Assembly: GCA_034509755.1 (NCBI GenBank)
Contig: CM067547.1
Span: 47,580,859 to 47,644,858 of the forward strand
From: Anisodus tanguticus
Lineage: Eukaryota; Streptophyta; Magnoliopsida; Solanales; Solanaceae
DNA length: 64,000 bases
Direction of reading: 5' to 3'
Both the position numbers and the translations under genes were made by a program. The notes below the pieces were generated by a model. It saw nothing but the letters and a program-made list of their open reading frames with translations. It searched no databases and was not told where the DNA came from. Shown here piece after piece: positions 44,810 through 55,722 of this stretch. Position 1 is the first letter of the stretch. Every line of letters starts with the position of its first letter.

Positions 44810-45240
44810 TCATGTCTTCTCCCGTTATTTCTTCAACATATTTCTTAATCTCCAGAGCGAAATCTTCAAGTTAAGGGCTTTCTGCAAGTTCGATAATTTT
44901 CAATGAGAAACTATCACCGAAACTAGGCGGAATCTCCTCAAGCTTGTGACATCCCCACCGTTCTAGTTTCTCAAGCACGTGAAATGATTCCTCTCCAACC
45001 TCCCACTTAGCAAGAGTCACTTCTTCCAACATAAAAAAATTGAGATTCTCAAAGGTGTCTTCCTCGCCCATGTTCCATTCTCCCCCCTGGATGATTCTCT
45101 TCTCAAGGTACATCTCTTTTAGGTTGGATAGTCTCGCTATTGTTGACAGTGAATCGGATGTAAGAGGAAAGTGACTAAACAACAATTTTTTTCAAATTCG
45201 AATGGAAGTGAAAATCCTACCACCAATTTGTCGCTATAGA
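44810..45240 (-). pseudogene. R1-type (late-blight-resistance-like) NLR, 3' fragment
   Basis: Minus strand reads VVGFSLPFEFEK, shifts frame, then FSHFPLTSDSLSTIARLSNL, YLEKRIIQGGEWNMGEEDTF, WEVGEESFHVLEKLERWGCH and KLEEIPPSFGDSFSLKIIEL. This is the last LRR block of the Solanaceae R1/R1A/R1B NLR group, intracellular immune receptors. A CAA-to-TAA change (44871-44873) stops it within ESP*LEDFALEIKKYVEEIT, 20-odd codons before the family end at about 44810. No NB-ARC domain is nearby, so it is a displaced C-terminal piece. Confidence 0.78.
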
Positions 45241-45354
45241 GGGCCTGCTGTTATTTGAATTTGAATTTTCAAAAGCTACACCAAGGAATTCTAGTTCAGT
45301 TAGGAATGTTAAGAGTCCCACATCGGAATTGGAATGGGAACATAGACTCCTTAT

Positions 45355-47200
45355 ATGGACTTTATCGTATGCATTCTCGAGTCGATGAAAACCATATGTA
45401 AGTCTCTCTTCCTCTCCCTATACTGCTCCACCAATCTCCTAATAAGATGAATGACTTATGTAGTCGAATGTCCCGGCATGAATCCACACTGGTTCTCAAA
45501 AATAGACACGCCTCTTCTCACCCTTATCTCCATGACTCTTTCCCAAACTCTCATAGTGTGGCTCAGCAGCTTGATACTCCTATAATTGTTACAACTCTAG
45601 ATGTCACCTTTGTTTTTGTAGAAAGGAATCATTGTACTACACCTCCATTCTTTGGGAATTCTTGCCTTCTTAAAAATGACATTAAACAACTCAGTCAGCC
45701 ACTCCAAACCTGCCTTGCCAGCGCTCTTCCAAAATTCAACTGGGATCTCATCAGGCCGGGTCGCTCGTCCCCTGCTCATCCTGCGAACAACACCCTTAAC
45801 CTCCTCAACCATAATACTTCTACAATATCCAAAATCCTGGTACCTTCCGAATTGCTCCAGATCTCCCAGCACAATGTATTTATCTCCTTCTTCATTAAGA
45901 GTTTATGGAAGTAAGATTGCCACCTCCGTTTAATACGCGCGTCCTCCACCAGTACTTTGACGTCCTCATCCTTGATGCACCTCACGTGATCCAAGTCACG
46001 GGTCCTCTTCTTTCTTGCCTTGACTAGTCTGTACAACTTTTTATCCCCGTCTTTTTCCTCTAATTCCACATACAGGCGTTCAAAAGCTGTCATTTTTTCC
46101 GCCGTAACCACTAGCTTTGCCTCATTCCTTGTCATCTTATATAATTTCCTATTCGTTCACTTCTCCACCTCATCCTTACTTTCTACTAATTTTGCATACG
46201 CCACTTTCTTTGCTTCCACCTTCTCTTAAACTTTACCATTCCACCAACTGTCCACTCGATGCCCACCACGTCTACCCCGCGAGACCTCTAGCACTTCTCT
46301 AGCTACCTCCGAAATGCAACTAGTCATGCTATATCACATACCGATCGCATCCACACTACTCCCCAAGCCCCCTAACCATCAACCTCTCCCCCATCTCCTT
46401 TGCACTAGCCATGGTCCAACTCTCCCATTTAATTCTTAGCTTGTCATCCACAACCCTCCTCTTATTCTCCATCTTGATCTCCAAATCCATCACTAAAAGC
46501 TTATGTCGGGTTGTACGATACTCACTCGGAATAATCTTGCAGTCTTTACAAAGACCGTTATCAACCTTCCTAAAGGCAAAAAGTCAATCTAAGTCTTAGC
46601 CACCGAACTACGGAAAGTCACCAAGTGCTCCTTCTTCTTTATGAACCTCGAATTGGCTATCACCATTCCAAAAGCTTTAGCGAATTCCAAAAGTGAGACT
46701 CCTCCCCCGTACCTATCCCCGAGGCCAAAGCCTCCATGCACGTCATCATAACCCCCCCGAAAGTGACCCGATATGTCCATTGAAATCTCCTCATACAAAT
46801 AACTTCTCAGTGGGTGGTATACCTCCCACCACCTCATCCAAATCCTCCCAAAAATGTCTCTTCTCCTCCCCGTCCAAGCTCGTCTGCGGCGCGTAAGCAC
46901 TAATAATATTCATAATGAACCCTCAACTACTAAATTAATCACCATCATCCTGTAATTGACCCTCCTAACCTCTACCACATGATCCCTTAGCTCACTGTCT
47001 ACTAAAACGCCTACGATATTCCTATACCTCGACATACTCGAGAACCATAACTTATACCCGTACGCATCCTTAGACTTAGGTCCTACCCATTTGGTCTCCT
47101 GGTTACAAGCTATATTAATCCTCCTCTTTTTAAGAATCTTAACTAGCTCTATGGACTTCTCCGTTAAAGTCCAATGTTCCAAGACCCTATTCTCAGTCTA
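45355..47200 (-). mobile_element. RTE-type LINE, 5' portion only
   Basis: Minus strand from about 47200: endonuclease domain (KSIELVKILKKRRINIACNQ, ETKWVG, FGLGDRYGGGVSLLEFAKAF), a basic linker with EAKLVVTAEKMTAFERLYVE, then the start of reverse transcriptase (ARIPKEWRCSTMIPFYKNKG, KRDLHMVFID). Homology stops at about 45355 in the RT, and the catalytic FADD part and the 3' tail are absent. LINE copies normally lose the 5' end, so loss of the 3' part points to a later deletion. Stops interrupt the frame. Confidence 0.82.
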
Positions 47201-48000
47201 GCATCCCCTTACCCCTAACCCTTGCCCCCATTCCGACTGAAAACATGACCTTAGTCTATCATCATTCACCAAAGCCACTAGAGCAAAAAAAATACTAGTC
47301 AAATATTAATGCTAACACACACGGGAACCAATACTAAAGCACAAGTTAGCAAGAATCTAGAGGCAAGTCAAGATACTACATACCAAAATGATAAAACAAA
47401 TGACAATAATGTAATGTCAAGATTCATCAAAGTGTAATAGACAAATTTAACAACAAAGATGAACGACAGAAAATCAATAAGGGCAACCAGAGGTACCAAC
47501 TCTAAGTGGATAGAACCTGTTCCATGAAGAAGAACTTCATCGTCAAAGACTAATGTTCACCACCGAAAGTCAGAAACTACTATTCACCGTCAGAATCTGT
47601 CGGAAAATGTGGGTAAATGTGGGTACCAGTGCATACTTGACCGGAAACCTACTGTAGAGGGGTTTCCGGTGGCATAGTAGAGGAGAAAAGAAATGAAAGG
47701 AAGAGAAAGAGAAAAGAAAAGAGAAGAGAGAAGGGGGAGGAGACAGGTCTGGCCGGAAAACTTACAGATCTGGCCGGAAATAGTTTGCCGGCAAAATGTA
47801 CTTGGTCGGAGCAGTGTTGTCCACCGGCGAAAAAAGAGTGGGGGAGAGAGAAAATCTGATGCCTGATCGCCGATCACCGGTGAAGGCTGGTCGAAGAGGC
47901 ATGACATGCGGTGGTGGGGGGAGGGTAAGCTTTGGGGGGGGGGGGTTAACTTTCTTACCGTTGGGGAGAAGAGTGGAGAGAGAGAGATGAGGGTTCATCA
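47201..48000. other. Probable LINE 5' flank and purine-rich/GC-rich segment
   Basis: 47201-47590 resembles untranslated DNA upstream of the LINE endonuclease but I could not set the end. 47580-47990 is rich in CCGG and GGAGAG with GTCGGAAA, TTGACCGGAAAC and CTGGCCGGAAA repeats, and a run of about 11 G near 47936. No gene is recognised. Confidence 0.35.
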
Positions 48001-51000
48001 CTATTAACACTACATATGCATAAATTTGTCTGGAGTTGTGAAATATTAATCGGAACAAACAACGTTATTATAAAAAAAATTGATTGGACTACTAAAATAA
48101 CCTATCTATAAATAGTCCAAAATTTCATTGAGGCAGGATTACGCACTTCCAATAATTTTGAACAGCGAAGAGCTATTGAGAGAAAGTTGAGTGCATTCAA
48201 ACTTAAGAGATTTAAATTGCAAGGAACATGTAAAAGAAACAAGTTAGGACAAGTGTTCCTCATTAAGTTGTCAAGCTATTGAGTCCAATTCTAAATTCTT
48301 GTAATAGGTGATCGAGTTGTAATCTTTTATGCTTAGCCCTTTTAAAGGGGATTTTTATATAGTATAGTTTCCTGCCAAAATAATATTCAGTAAATGTATA
48401 ATTCCTATATATTAATGGTATACACAAAAAAATGACATATTTTATATGTGATTAGTATATTAGCTAGCACCTGCAATTATTTTTTGCTGGGCAATCAAAT
48501 ATTAAAAATTAAAAGCAAGTTGTAAAATTTACTTTGAATATTTATTAATTCAAGTTAAAGTTAACTTGAAGGAGTCAACAACAATTAAGTGATTGTTGGA
48601 GCGAAGAACTTAGGGGTAAGCTATTAATTGAAATTCTTTCTAGGTAAATATCATCTCATACAATAGAGACAGAGATGAAGTAAATTAAGATGCATCTCTA
48701 TCACAAGATACTCGCCTATCTCTGATCGGGAAAGAGGTTACCAAGCAAGTGAAACTGTATTTGCCTCTTCTCCTTCTTGTCCTCTTGTACTTTCATTCTT
48801 CTTATTCTCGTATCCGGAACCGGAACAAGCTTTAGTTTTTTCTTTCATTCACTTTTTTCTAATCTATAAATTAAATCTTTCTGTTTCTTCAGAACTAAGA
48901 AAAGTTTATGATGAAGTAGAAAAACAAGAAAAAAATGGAAGAGGAAGAAGAATATAGATTCCACTACATGTAACAAGAGTATTTACCACACATTTAGTAG
49001 AGAAACAAGAGTACTCAACTTGGTTAAAATTGTGACACATCCCCTACAAGGTGAATATTGAAACTATGAGATAAAGAAAGGTTATATATAAGAGAACAAA
49101 AATGGATAAGCTCTTATCTTTTCCACATCATCTTAGGATCCTCTATGTTCTCAATCAATAATCATCATATTGGACCAGCACATTGTAATAATGAAAATAT
49201 CTCTCTCGTAACTTATATACATTTACATCATAAATAATTTATTCTATTAATATAATTTAACCTGTTACATTAGGTATAAATAGACTTGACGTGATCATTC
49301 CCTCTCTCTAAGACCCGATATAAGCAAGGATGGAGAAGTGATGATTAACTAGGGGTCTTCGCCCTAAGGGGATAGCTTGTAGTTGAGAACAAATATGTCT
49401 GGGTGAATATGTAGGGTATGAAGCATGGACGGATTTTATGTAAAAAAAATGGTCACGTAAATTCATGGTCACCCAACTAAACTTAATATATTATGTATAT
49501 AATGCTTATAATATATCTAATATTAACTTAAGGAACCCTTGGTCAAATGAGAATGAGTGAAGCATTGATTAAGCATCGACTTTAATTCGTTAAAGTCAAG
49601 GGATCAAACTCAACTTGCTACATTTTTTTTGTGTCTTTTTTTTAAAAGAATTCTAAAGCAGCCTTTAAAAGAAATATGGTGCATCCATCCTCTTAAAATT
49701 CTGAATTCGCCTCTGGTATGAATTGTTTTAGATGGAGATGACGATAGTCTTAGTATGCTCTAGCATTTGCGCTTCGTCTAAGTTACATGGACCAAACACA
49801 TTTTTTGGATAAAGGGTGGCGGCGAGAACCTGTCTGGTCAAATAAAACGTTAAAATGTGAGCAATCTCTTCTAAAAGATTAAATGTTAGAGAAATCATAC
49901 TTTTATTTATCTAATTATATTGATTTATTTAATTTTTCAAGTTACTAATTTCATTTATTATGAAAAAATTAATTTGAACTTATATATACACTAATAATAC
50001 TATGAGATTAAGTTAACATGTTACAGCAGGTTCTCTACTTTATTTTTTAGATAATTTGTTTCACTAATTGCTAGTTAGTTGAAATTATCTATTAGGTGAT
50101 TTGATAGTAAAAGAAAATTCTTTTACCCTGTCCATCTATAGAAAATTAAATTATATTATGAGTAGCTATTTATAATTATGTTTTAGATGATGCATAAAAA
50201 AGAAATAATTATATTCTACAATTCATGTATAAAAGTCAAACTCACTTATTAATAGCCCTGGTCCCTAGAAATTTGACCTTAGCAAAAATAATATTTAATT
50301 CTCCACCATGCATTATGTTTTAATGAGAGCTATACATATACTTCCTCTTTCTATATAAATTAATTATAATTAAACTTAGAACATAATTTTTTCTTTATTC
50401 GACATTCCTCTACGTCTCTTGTACCAGTAGAATTGTCTTTGCACATCATTAAAGTTTCAAAAACAAATCTATATATATTACTGTATTAGTTTCTAGATCT
50501 CCAAAATTACAAGTACTTTTCCCACTAAACAACGATTTTTTCATGAAAAATCAAGAGGAATAATATCTTTTCCTTTCGTAGCATATATTAATTAATTAAT
50601 AACAATAACATAGTTGTACGGATTCTACAAGAGTCTGGTATTATCGTTATGGTCGGCTCTGTATGTCAACTTTTCATAGCATTAATTTACACTGAAAATA
50701 TAAGTATATTTTACACTATTAGTATTTTAATCCATTGTAATTGGTAATAACGATATCAATTTCACTTTTTATGAACGATTTATGTACATGTAATCTTTTA
50801 AATGACCGGAATCTTAATTTAGCGGTTGAGTAAGAATTTTCACTAAAAATTCAAAATATAAAGAATATAAATATAGTATATATACATAGAATACAAATTG
50901 ACCTATCTGTACAATGTAATTTTCCGATGAAGGGAAGTCAGTTAGCTCTCCTTCGGAAAAGTTGGCTCCGCCGCTTCAAACGCTTAAAAATTAATAGGGT

Positions 51001-51150
51001 GTATATATATGGGCATTTTCCCCCTACTTTTGTTTTCCTTTATCCAGAGAAAAAAATATCTTTAAGGAACATTGCCTTTTCATTTATGCATCAGTATAAT
51101 TTCTTTTTCCTTTTCTGGATAAACAGTGTAATCCATATTATCTAAAATCC
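48001..51150. other. AT-rich intergenic region upstream of the first glutaredoxin
   Basis: About 3.1 kb without coding sequence. Scattered transposon-like debris occurs (for example GAATTCGCCTCTGG near 49705). No transposon ends could be paired. The last part presumably holds the promoter of the gene at 51336. Confidence 0.45.
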
Positions 51151-51151
51151 C

Positions 51152-51158
51152 TATAAAT
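51152..51158 (+). promoter_or_regulatory. TATA box of glutaredoxin 1
   Basis: TATAAAT in CCCTATAAATAAG, 184 bp upstream of the ATG at 51336. The paralogue at 62620 has the same element 182 bp upstream, which supports both calls. Confidence 0.65.
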
Positions 51159-51335
51159 AAGCAAATATATGAACACTCAAATATCATCACCATCTACCAC
51201 AAAGCTTATAACACTACTAGCATATTGATCAATTCTTCATACTTTCTCCAACTTCTTATATACATTATTCGTCATCGTATATCTATATATCTATATAATT
51301 CTGGTCATCGTATCGATTAATTTGTATCGATTGAG

Positions 51336-51644
51336 ATGGATAGAATAGGTGACTTAGCATCAAAGAAGGCAGCAGTAATATTCACAAAGAGTTCATGTTT
51401 TATGTGTCATAGTATTAAAGCATTATTTTATGACATTGGGGCAAGTCCAGCAATTCATGAACTTGATCAAGATCCAAAGGGGAAAGAAATGGAGTGGGCA
51501 TTGAGAAGTTTAGGTTGTAATCCATGTGTTCCTGCTGTTTTTATTGGTGGGAAATATGTTGGATCATCTAAGGATATTATATCCTTACAAGTTGATGGAT
51601 CACTCAAACAAATGCTCATTGATGCCAAAGCTATTTGGTTCTAA
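51336..51644 (+). CDS. CC-type (ROXY, class III) glutaredoxin 1
   Basis: Small thiol oxidoreductase or adaptor of the land-plant-specific CC-type group. Such proteins act with TGA bZIP factors in the nucleus and cytosol in development, nitrogen and defence signalling. 102 residues, the typical length, in a single exon. The active site is C21-F22-M23-C24 where most members have CC-x-C/S; the second residue Phe is unusual. GSH-binding features are VPAVFIGG (P66 as cis-Pro) and the following KYVGSSKDI. The C-terminus AIWF is a weak version of the ALWL motif used to bind TOPLESS. The start is the only in-frame ATG before the conserved region. It is a tandem paralogue of 62620-62922, 11 kb downstream. 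Tests on the family show single changes in the CCxC motif alter activity, so biochemical activity is uncertain. Confidence 0.92.
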   Translation: MDRIGDLASKKAAVIFTKSSCFMCHSIKALFYDIGASPAIHELDQDPKGKEMEWALRSLGCNPCVPAVFIGGKYVGSSKDIISLQVDGSLKQMLIDAKAIWF

Positions 51645-51650
51645 GTCAAA

Positions 51651-51745
51651 ACACTATTAGAAATCAGTCAATTTTCCCACGGCGTTCCGTCGGAAATCCG
51701 TCAGAAAATTGTGTTTCGGACCGACTTTTCGTGGAACTCCAGCCA
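51651..51745. mobile_element. CACTA element end fragment behind glutaredoxin 1
   Basis: CACTATTAGAAATCAGTCAATTTTCCCACGG, 6 bp after the stop codon, is a CACTA terminus followed by typical CGTCGGAAATCCGTC repeats. No matching right end was found. Its position puts the transposon end in the 3' untranslated region. Confidence 0.55.
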
Positions 51746-52579
51746 AACTGTTTTCACTGTGCGTAGTTCAGAGAAGGGTCGGACCAAATTAGGTTTAATA
51801 TTGTAAGTTTTTGTAACCAAAAACAACCTCTAGGTTCTTAGCTTGTTACAAACTTTTTTTTTTCTCTTTTTTTCCTTTTTTCCCCTTTCTAATCCTCTTT
51901 TCCTTAAAAAAGAATGGGAGTTGAGGGAGAAAAGGAAGCCATGTTTTGTCAAAATGGCTGATAATGGAAAACTTTTCTCGACTTGTAAAATTTTGTGTTT
52001 CGTTAATTTCAACTTGTTTGAGACTAAAGCGTAATAATAATTGTTGTGGATGTTCTCAAGCGAGTATTATTCTTCCTGTTTGCTGTGACAATTGGATTCA
52101 AATAGAGGCAGTATGTATGGTAAAGATTCGGAAAAACTCTAGATGTGTTAAACTCAGTATATGTATTAAACTGTGAACCCTAGATTGTGGGTTCGGTGGC
52201 AAACAAGAAGTTTCCAGAACCCATAAACTAAAAAAATCTTAAATCCGCCTTTTGATTTGAATATCACATACTAACCTGTGCAGAAGAAACAAATTATATA
52301 CATATCGCTTATAAAATTATATGTTTAGACAATCCCAACTTGTTTGAATTATCTACTTAATTCTTGTGTTACAATCAACTACTATGATTTTGCGTATGCA
52401 AATCCATTACGAGGATGCAACTAAAGTTTGCGTATTAATTAAATCACTTGTCATCAGGACTCCTAACCCAAATTTTTTACAACTAATTTGCATAGAATAG
52501 TGCCGAAGAAGTCATGGATAATCGTTAGTCTGATGCTATAAGTGAAATCAATTCTCAAGTGAGGGCCTGGGCATACAAG
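51746..52579. other. Intergenic interval, no gene recognised
   Basis: AT-rich with a T/C-rich tract near 51855-51905. Small open frames in both strands show no family features. Confidence 0.45.
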
Positions 52580-52672
52580 GCATTCACAACGGTACGTTGA
52601 GTTGCGATTACTAGCGATTCCAGCTTCGTGTTTCGAATTACAGAGAATTATTCGAACTGAGATAACCTTTCA
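52580..52672 (-). other. Mitochondrial-type small-subunit rRNA fragment (NUMT)
   Basis: The + strand reads CATACAAGGCATTCACAACG, GCGATTACTAGCGATTCCAG, CTTCGTGTTTCGAATTACAG and AATTATTCGAACTGAGATAACC. This is the reverse complement of the 3' region of small-subunit rRNA around the ATTACTAGCGATTCC universal segment. The variable part agrees better with plant mitochondrial rrn18 (TTCATGTTCTCGAGTTGCAG) than with the plastid gene. It is diverged and short, so it is an old organelle-to-nucleus transfer and not a functional RNA gene. Confidence 0.65.
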
Positions 52673-54379
52673 TATATATGCATAAATTACTAATCAACAA
52701 CTTCATATTGTAGCATGAACTAAGATAAAGATTTAACTTTTCAAAGTCTTGCAGGTTATTAAATATATGTAGCACGAACTGAATTCCTTACAAAACAATC
52801 AGTATGTTTCCAATAATTTAAGTCTTTCTTAGTACTTTTTTTCAAATATTCAGATCCCAATCTATGTATAATTAAATGTTACAAACGAATACTTTGACAT
52901 TCATGATTTAAGAGGGACTTTTTTCTCTCTAATCTATTTTCCACCCTTATTAGTCATGTTATATATTCAGAAAAGCCGAAACCTCTTATTCTGAGCCTTA
53001 GAAAAATTAGGATTAGTCAATAATTGTGTCGAAATTGCTATTGAGTCTTCGAGACATTGAAAGCAAAGCTCTAAGATTGATCTGATTCCTCCCATTGAGT
53101 CGGTCTTAGAGCTGGTAGATCAAATTGAATGAGGGATTGGAAGGATGTCGCCGTGTTTGAATTATCCGGAGGGCTACACGTCGGTGGAAGTAGAGTGGTT
53201 GGAGCTCCCCTCCTTACAGTCAAGTGGCTTTTCTATTGGAAGGCCTAATAATGAGCGACAATAGTTTCAAGTCCAACTGCTAATTCAAGTTACCTTTTAA
53301 ACAGACGAAATTGCACATTTACTTATTTCATAATGAAAACATGTCGTCCTGATAACTGCTAATTGAGGCCTTAAGTATAGCAGTAAATATATTAAACGTA
53401 CTAGCAATGACTTTTGTACGAGAAGAAAAGATGTAATTAAGTAACAATAGCACAAAAATAAGCGGCGGAAATTTGCTAAAGTAACCGGATTCCTGGGGCT
53501 TAGGACAAGATGCGTCTGAAGTCACTTAAGAAAGAATTAAAGTTACTACCGGGTGCGGAAAAGAATCAATACATATATAAAAAAAAGTATCTATTAATTT
53601 TAAATTTTGAATTCGTCGCTAAAACGAATATCTTATCTTTTCCTTCGAATAGTGAGGAAAAGAATATAAAGAAATAGCTATTCGCGAACTTATCATCTTC
53701 TTGGAATCAAAGCTAAAGATGGACAAGAACTTATCCCAAAGTTAACAGATGTCATTTCATGCACTGTGAATCTCATAAATTAATTTTCTCAGAGATTCTA
53801 CCACCCAACTTGACATATATTCGATACCTCGACTCACTTCAGTAAAGGAACCAGAAAATACATTACTAAAAAAAAGGTGAAAACCAACTGCAGTCGATCG
53901 GAGTAACGTGGAAGATGGTAAAATTTATAGGCTATAGAAAATGGAAAAGTTCAATTGGTTTAAACGAGTGCAACCATAAGAGAGGAAAAGGAAAAGATTG
54001 AATATTATGGCACCACTTGTCAGATCACATGGACTAGAAGTAAAAGAGAGGTGGAAAAGAATTAAATGATGTTGCTCAATGTTGAGAATCAAACCCTTGA
54101 TCTTGAGAACTAAAACTGGCCCTGGACCAAAGCACCCAACGCTCTTCTTTGTCCGTGGGTGCTAATGTATCCTTTATGTTCAATTTTCAGGAATTTCTAC
54201 ATAATTAATGGAGTTTCACCTGAAGTTGGTGGGTGCTTAAGCTCCCATAGTAGTACACATGGGTCCGCCCCTGACTGGAAATCAGACAGTCTGATATTGA
54301 TGTCAACTCAGATATCTGACATGTAAAATAAGAAGTACACGTACAAGTAATCACAGCATGGATGATTGTTAAGTAGGAC
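52673..54379. other. Intergenic interval before the hAT complex
   Basis: No gene recognised. 53040-53270 is less AT-rich but has no open frame. 54110-54280 (CTGGCCCTGGACC ... GGGTCCGCCCCTG) looks like remains of a small repeat. Confidence 0.4.
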
Positions 54380-54453
54380 TAGGGGTGAGCCAACGGGCCG
54401 GGGCGGGAACGGGGGTGGGGCGAGATTGGTACATGGCGGGATTCGCCGATGTC

Positions 54454-55403
54454 TAGGGATGACAACGGGTCGGATCTGGACCGGATCCTACTAGATCCAG
54501 ATCCAGATATGTTTTTCATATCTGGATCCAGATCCGGATCCAGATCCATCGGGTTCATAAAAATCAGATCCAAATCCGGATCCATCTGATCCACCGGGTC
54601 CACGGATTGGATCTGTATCCACATTCTTGAGTGCATTTTGGACGCAATAATTTGCATGGTGCACATGAAGAATTGGACGAAGACATCTTTGGCCTCCCTA
54701 TATTGCTGTAGACAAATGAATGTCTCCTTGATTCTATAACAACAAAAAAAAACCAGGAAGCCTCATAAAATGATAAAGACCTAATTAAATCTTAGAAACA
54801 TGTACATATACTTGTAACAAAATACATTTTTCAGTATGATAGATAGAAAATTAAATAAGTAAGCAAGAGATAATTTGAGTATGTTAAAGAATGCATGGTA
54901 TTTAAAGAAGCTGTTTCATTTAATCATTTTGGAGTAGAAAGACATTAAAGTCATATTAAAGCAAACATGGAAAGTAAATATATTACAACACTAATTTATA
55001 TCTATAGAATTCAATAAATTAAGAGGTCTGTTAATTTATTTATTCAAGGAAACTAAGAGGTGTGAGAATGGAAGCTGAGGGTGATTAGTGGAGTAATAAA
55101 ATTGTTGTTCCAGCCAATTCTTCTTAAAATTTCCAATATCCATTACTCCAAATATGAATGTAAAATACATAAATTATGAAAAAGTTTAAGAAAATATTTA
55201 TAAAATTACATTCTAGGTTATGCATATATTTAATAAAAAACGGATCCACGGGTCGGATCTGGATCGGATACGGATCTCAAATACAAGATCCAGATCCAGA
55301 TTCGATCCGTCAGAAATGGATCCGGGCCCAATCCTGATCTGTCGGGTAAAACTTTTGAAGATCCATATCCTATAAAATGGATCTGGATCCACCGCCATCT
55401 CTA
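54454..55403. mobile_element. GATCC-rich non-autonomous hAT MITE nested in hAT copy 2
   Basis: 950 bp, starting TAGGGATGACAACGGGTCGG and ending GGATCCACCGCCATCTCTA. CCGATGTC (54446-54453) and TCGATGTC (55404-55411) are the 8-bp duplication with one change. About 165 bp at each end are dense in GGATCC, GGATCTGG and CCAGATCC. The middle is AT-rich and non-coding. It is homologous end to end with 58790-59606, in inverted orientation. Confidence 0.85.
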
Positions 55404-55722
55404 TCGATGTCCCGTCCCAATTCCGATCCCGTCGGAAAAGGGTACCGGTCCTAGCGGGGCGGGCCGGGGTGGGATTTTCCTTTTTTTTTTTGCACTTAAT
55501 TTAAAAAAATAACATATATATAAACAACTCAATAATTGAACAAGATAGTGTAATAAAAACATCTCAATGCTGTTTTTGTGCCTCTTATATTATTTACTAG
55601 AAACATGATTTTTTTGTAATAAAAATACAATTGTCAAAATTGCAACTTTGTGGTGTTGTTCAAAAATTGCAAATGACATAGTAAAATTGCAATTAAAGAA
55701 ATTTCATTTTGAAAAAAAAAAC

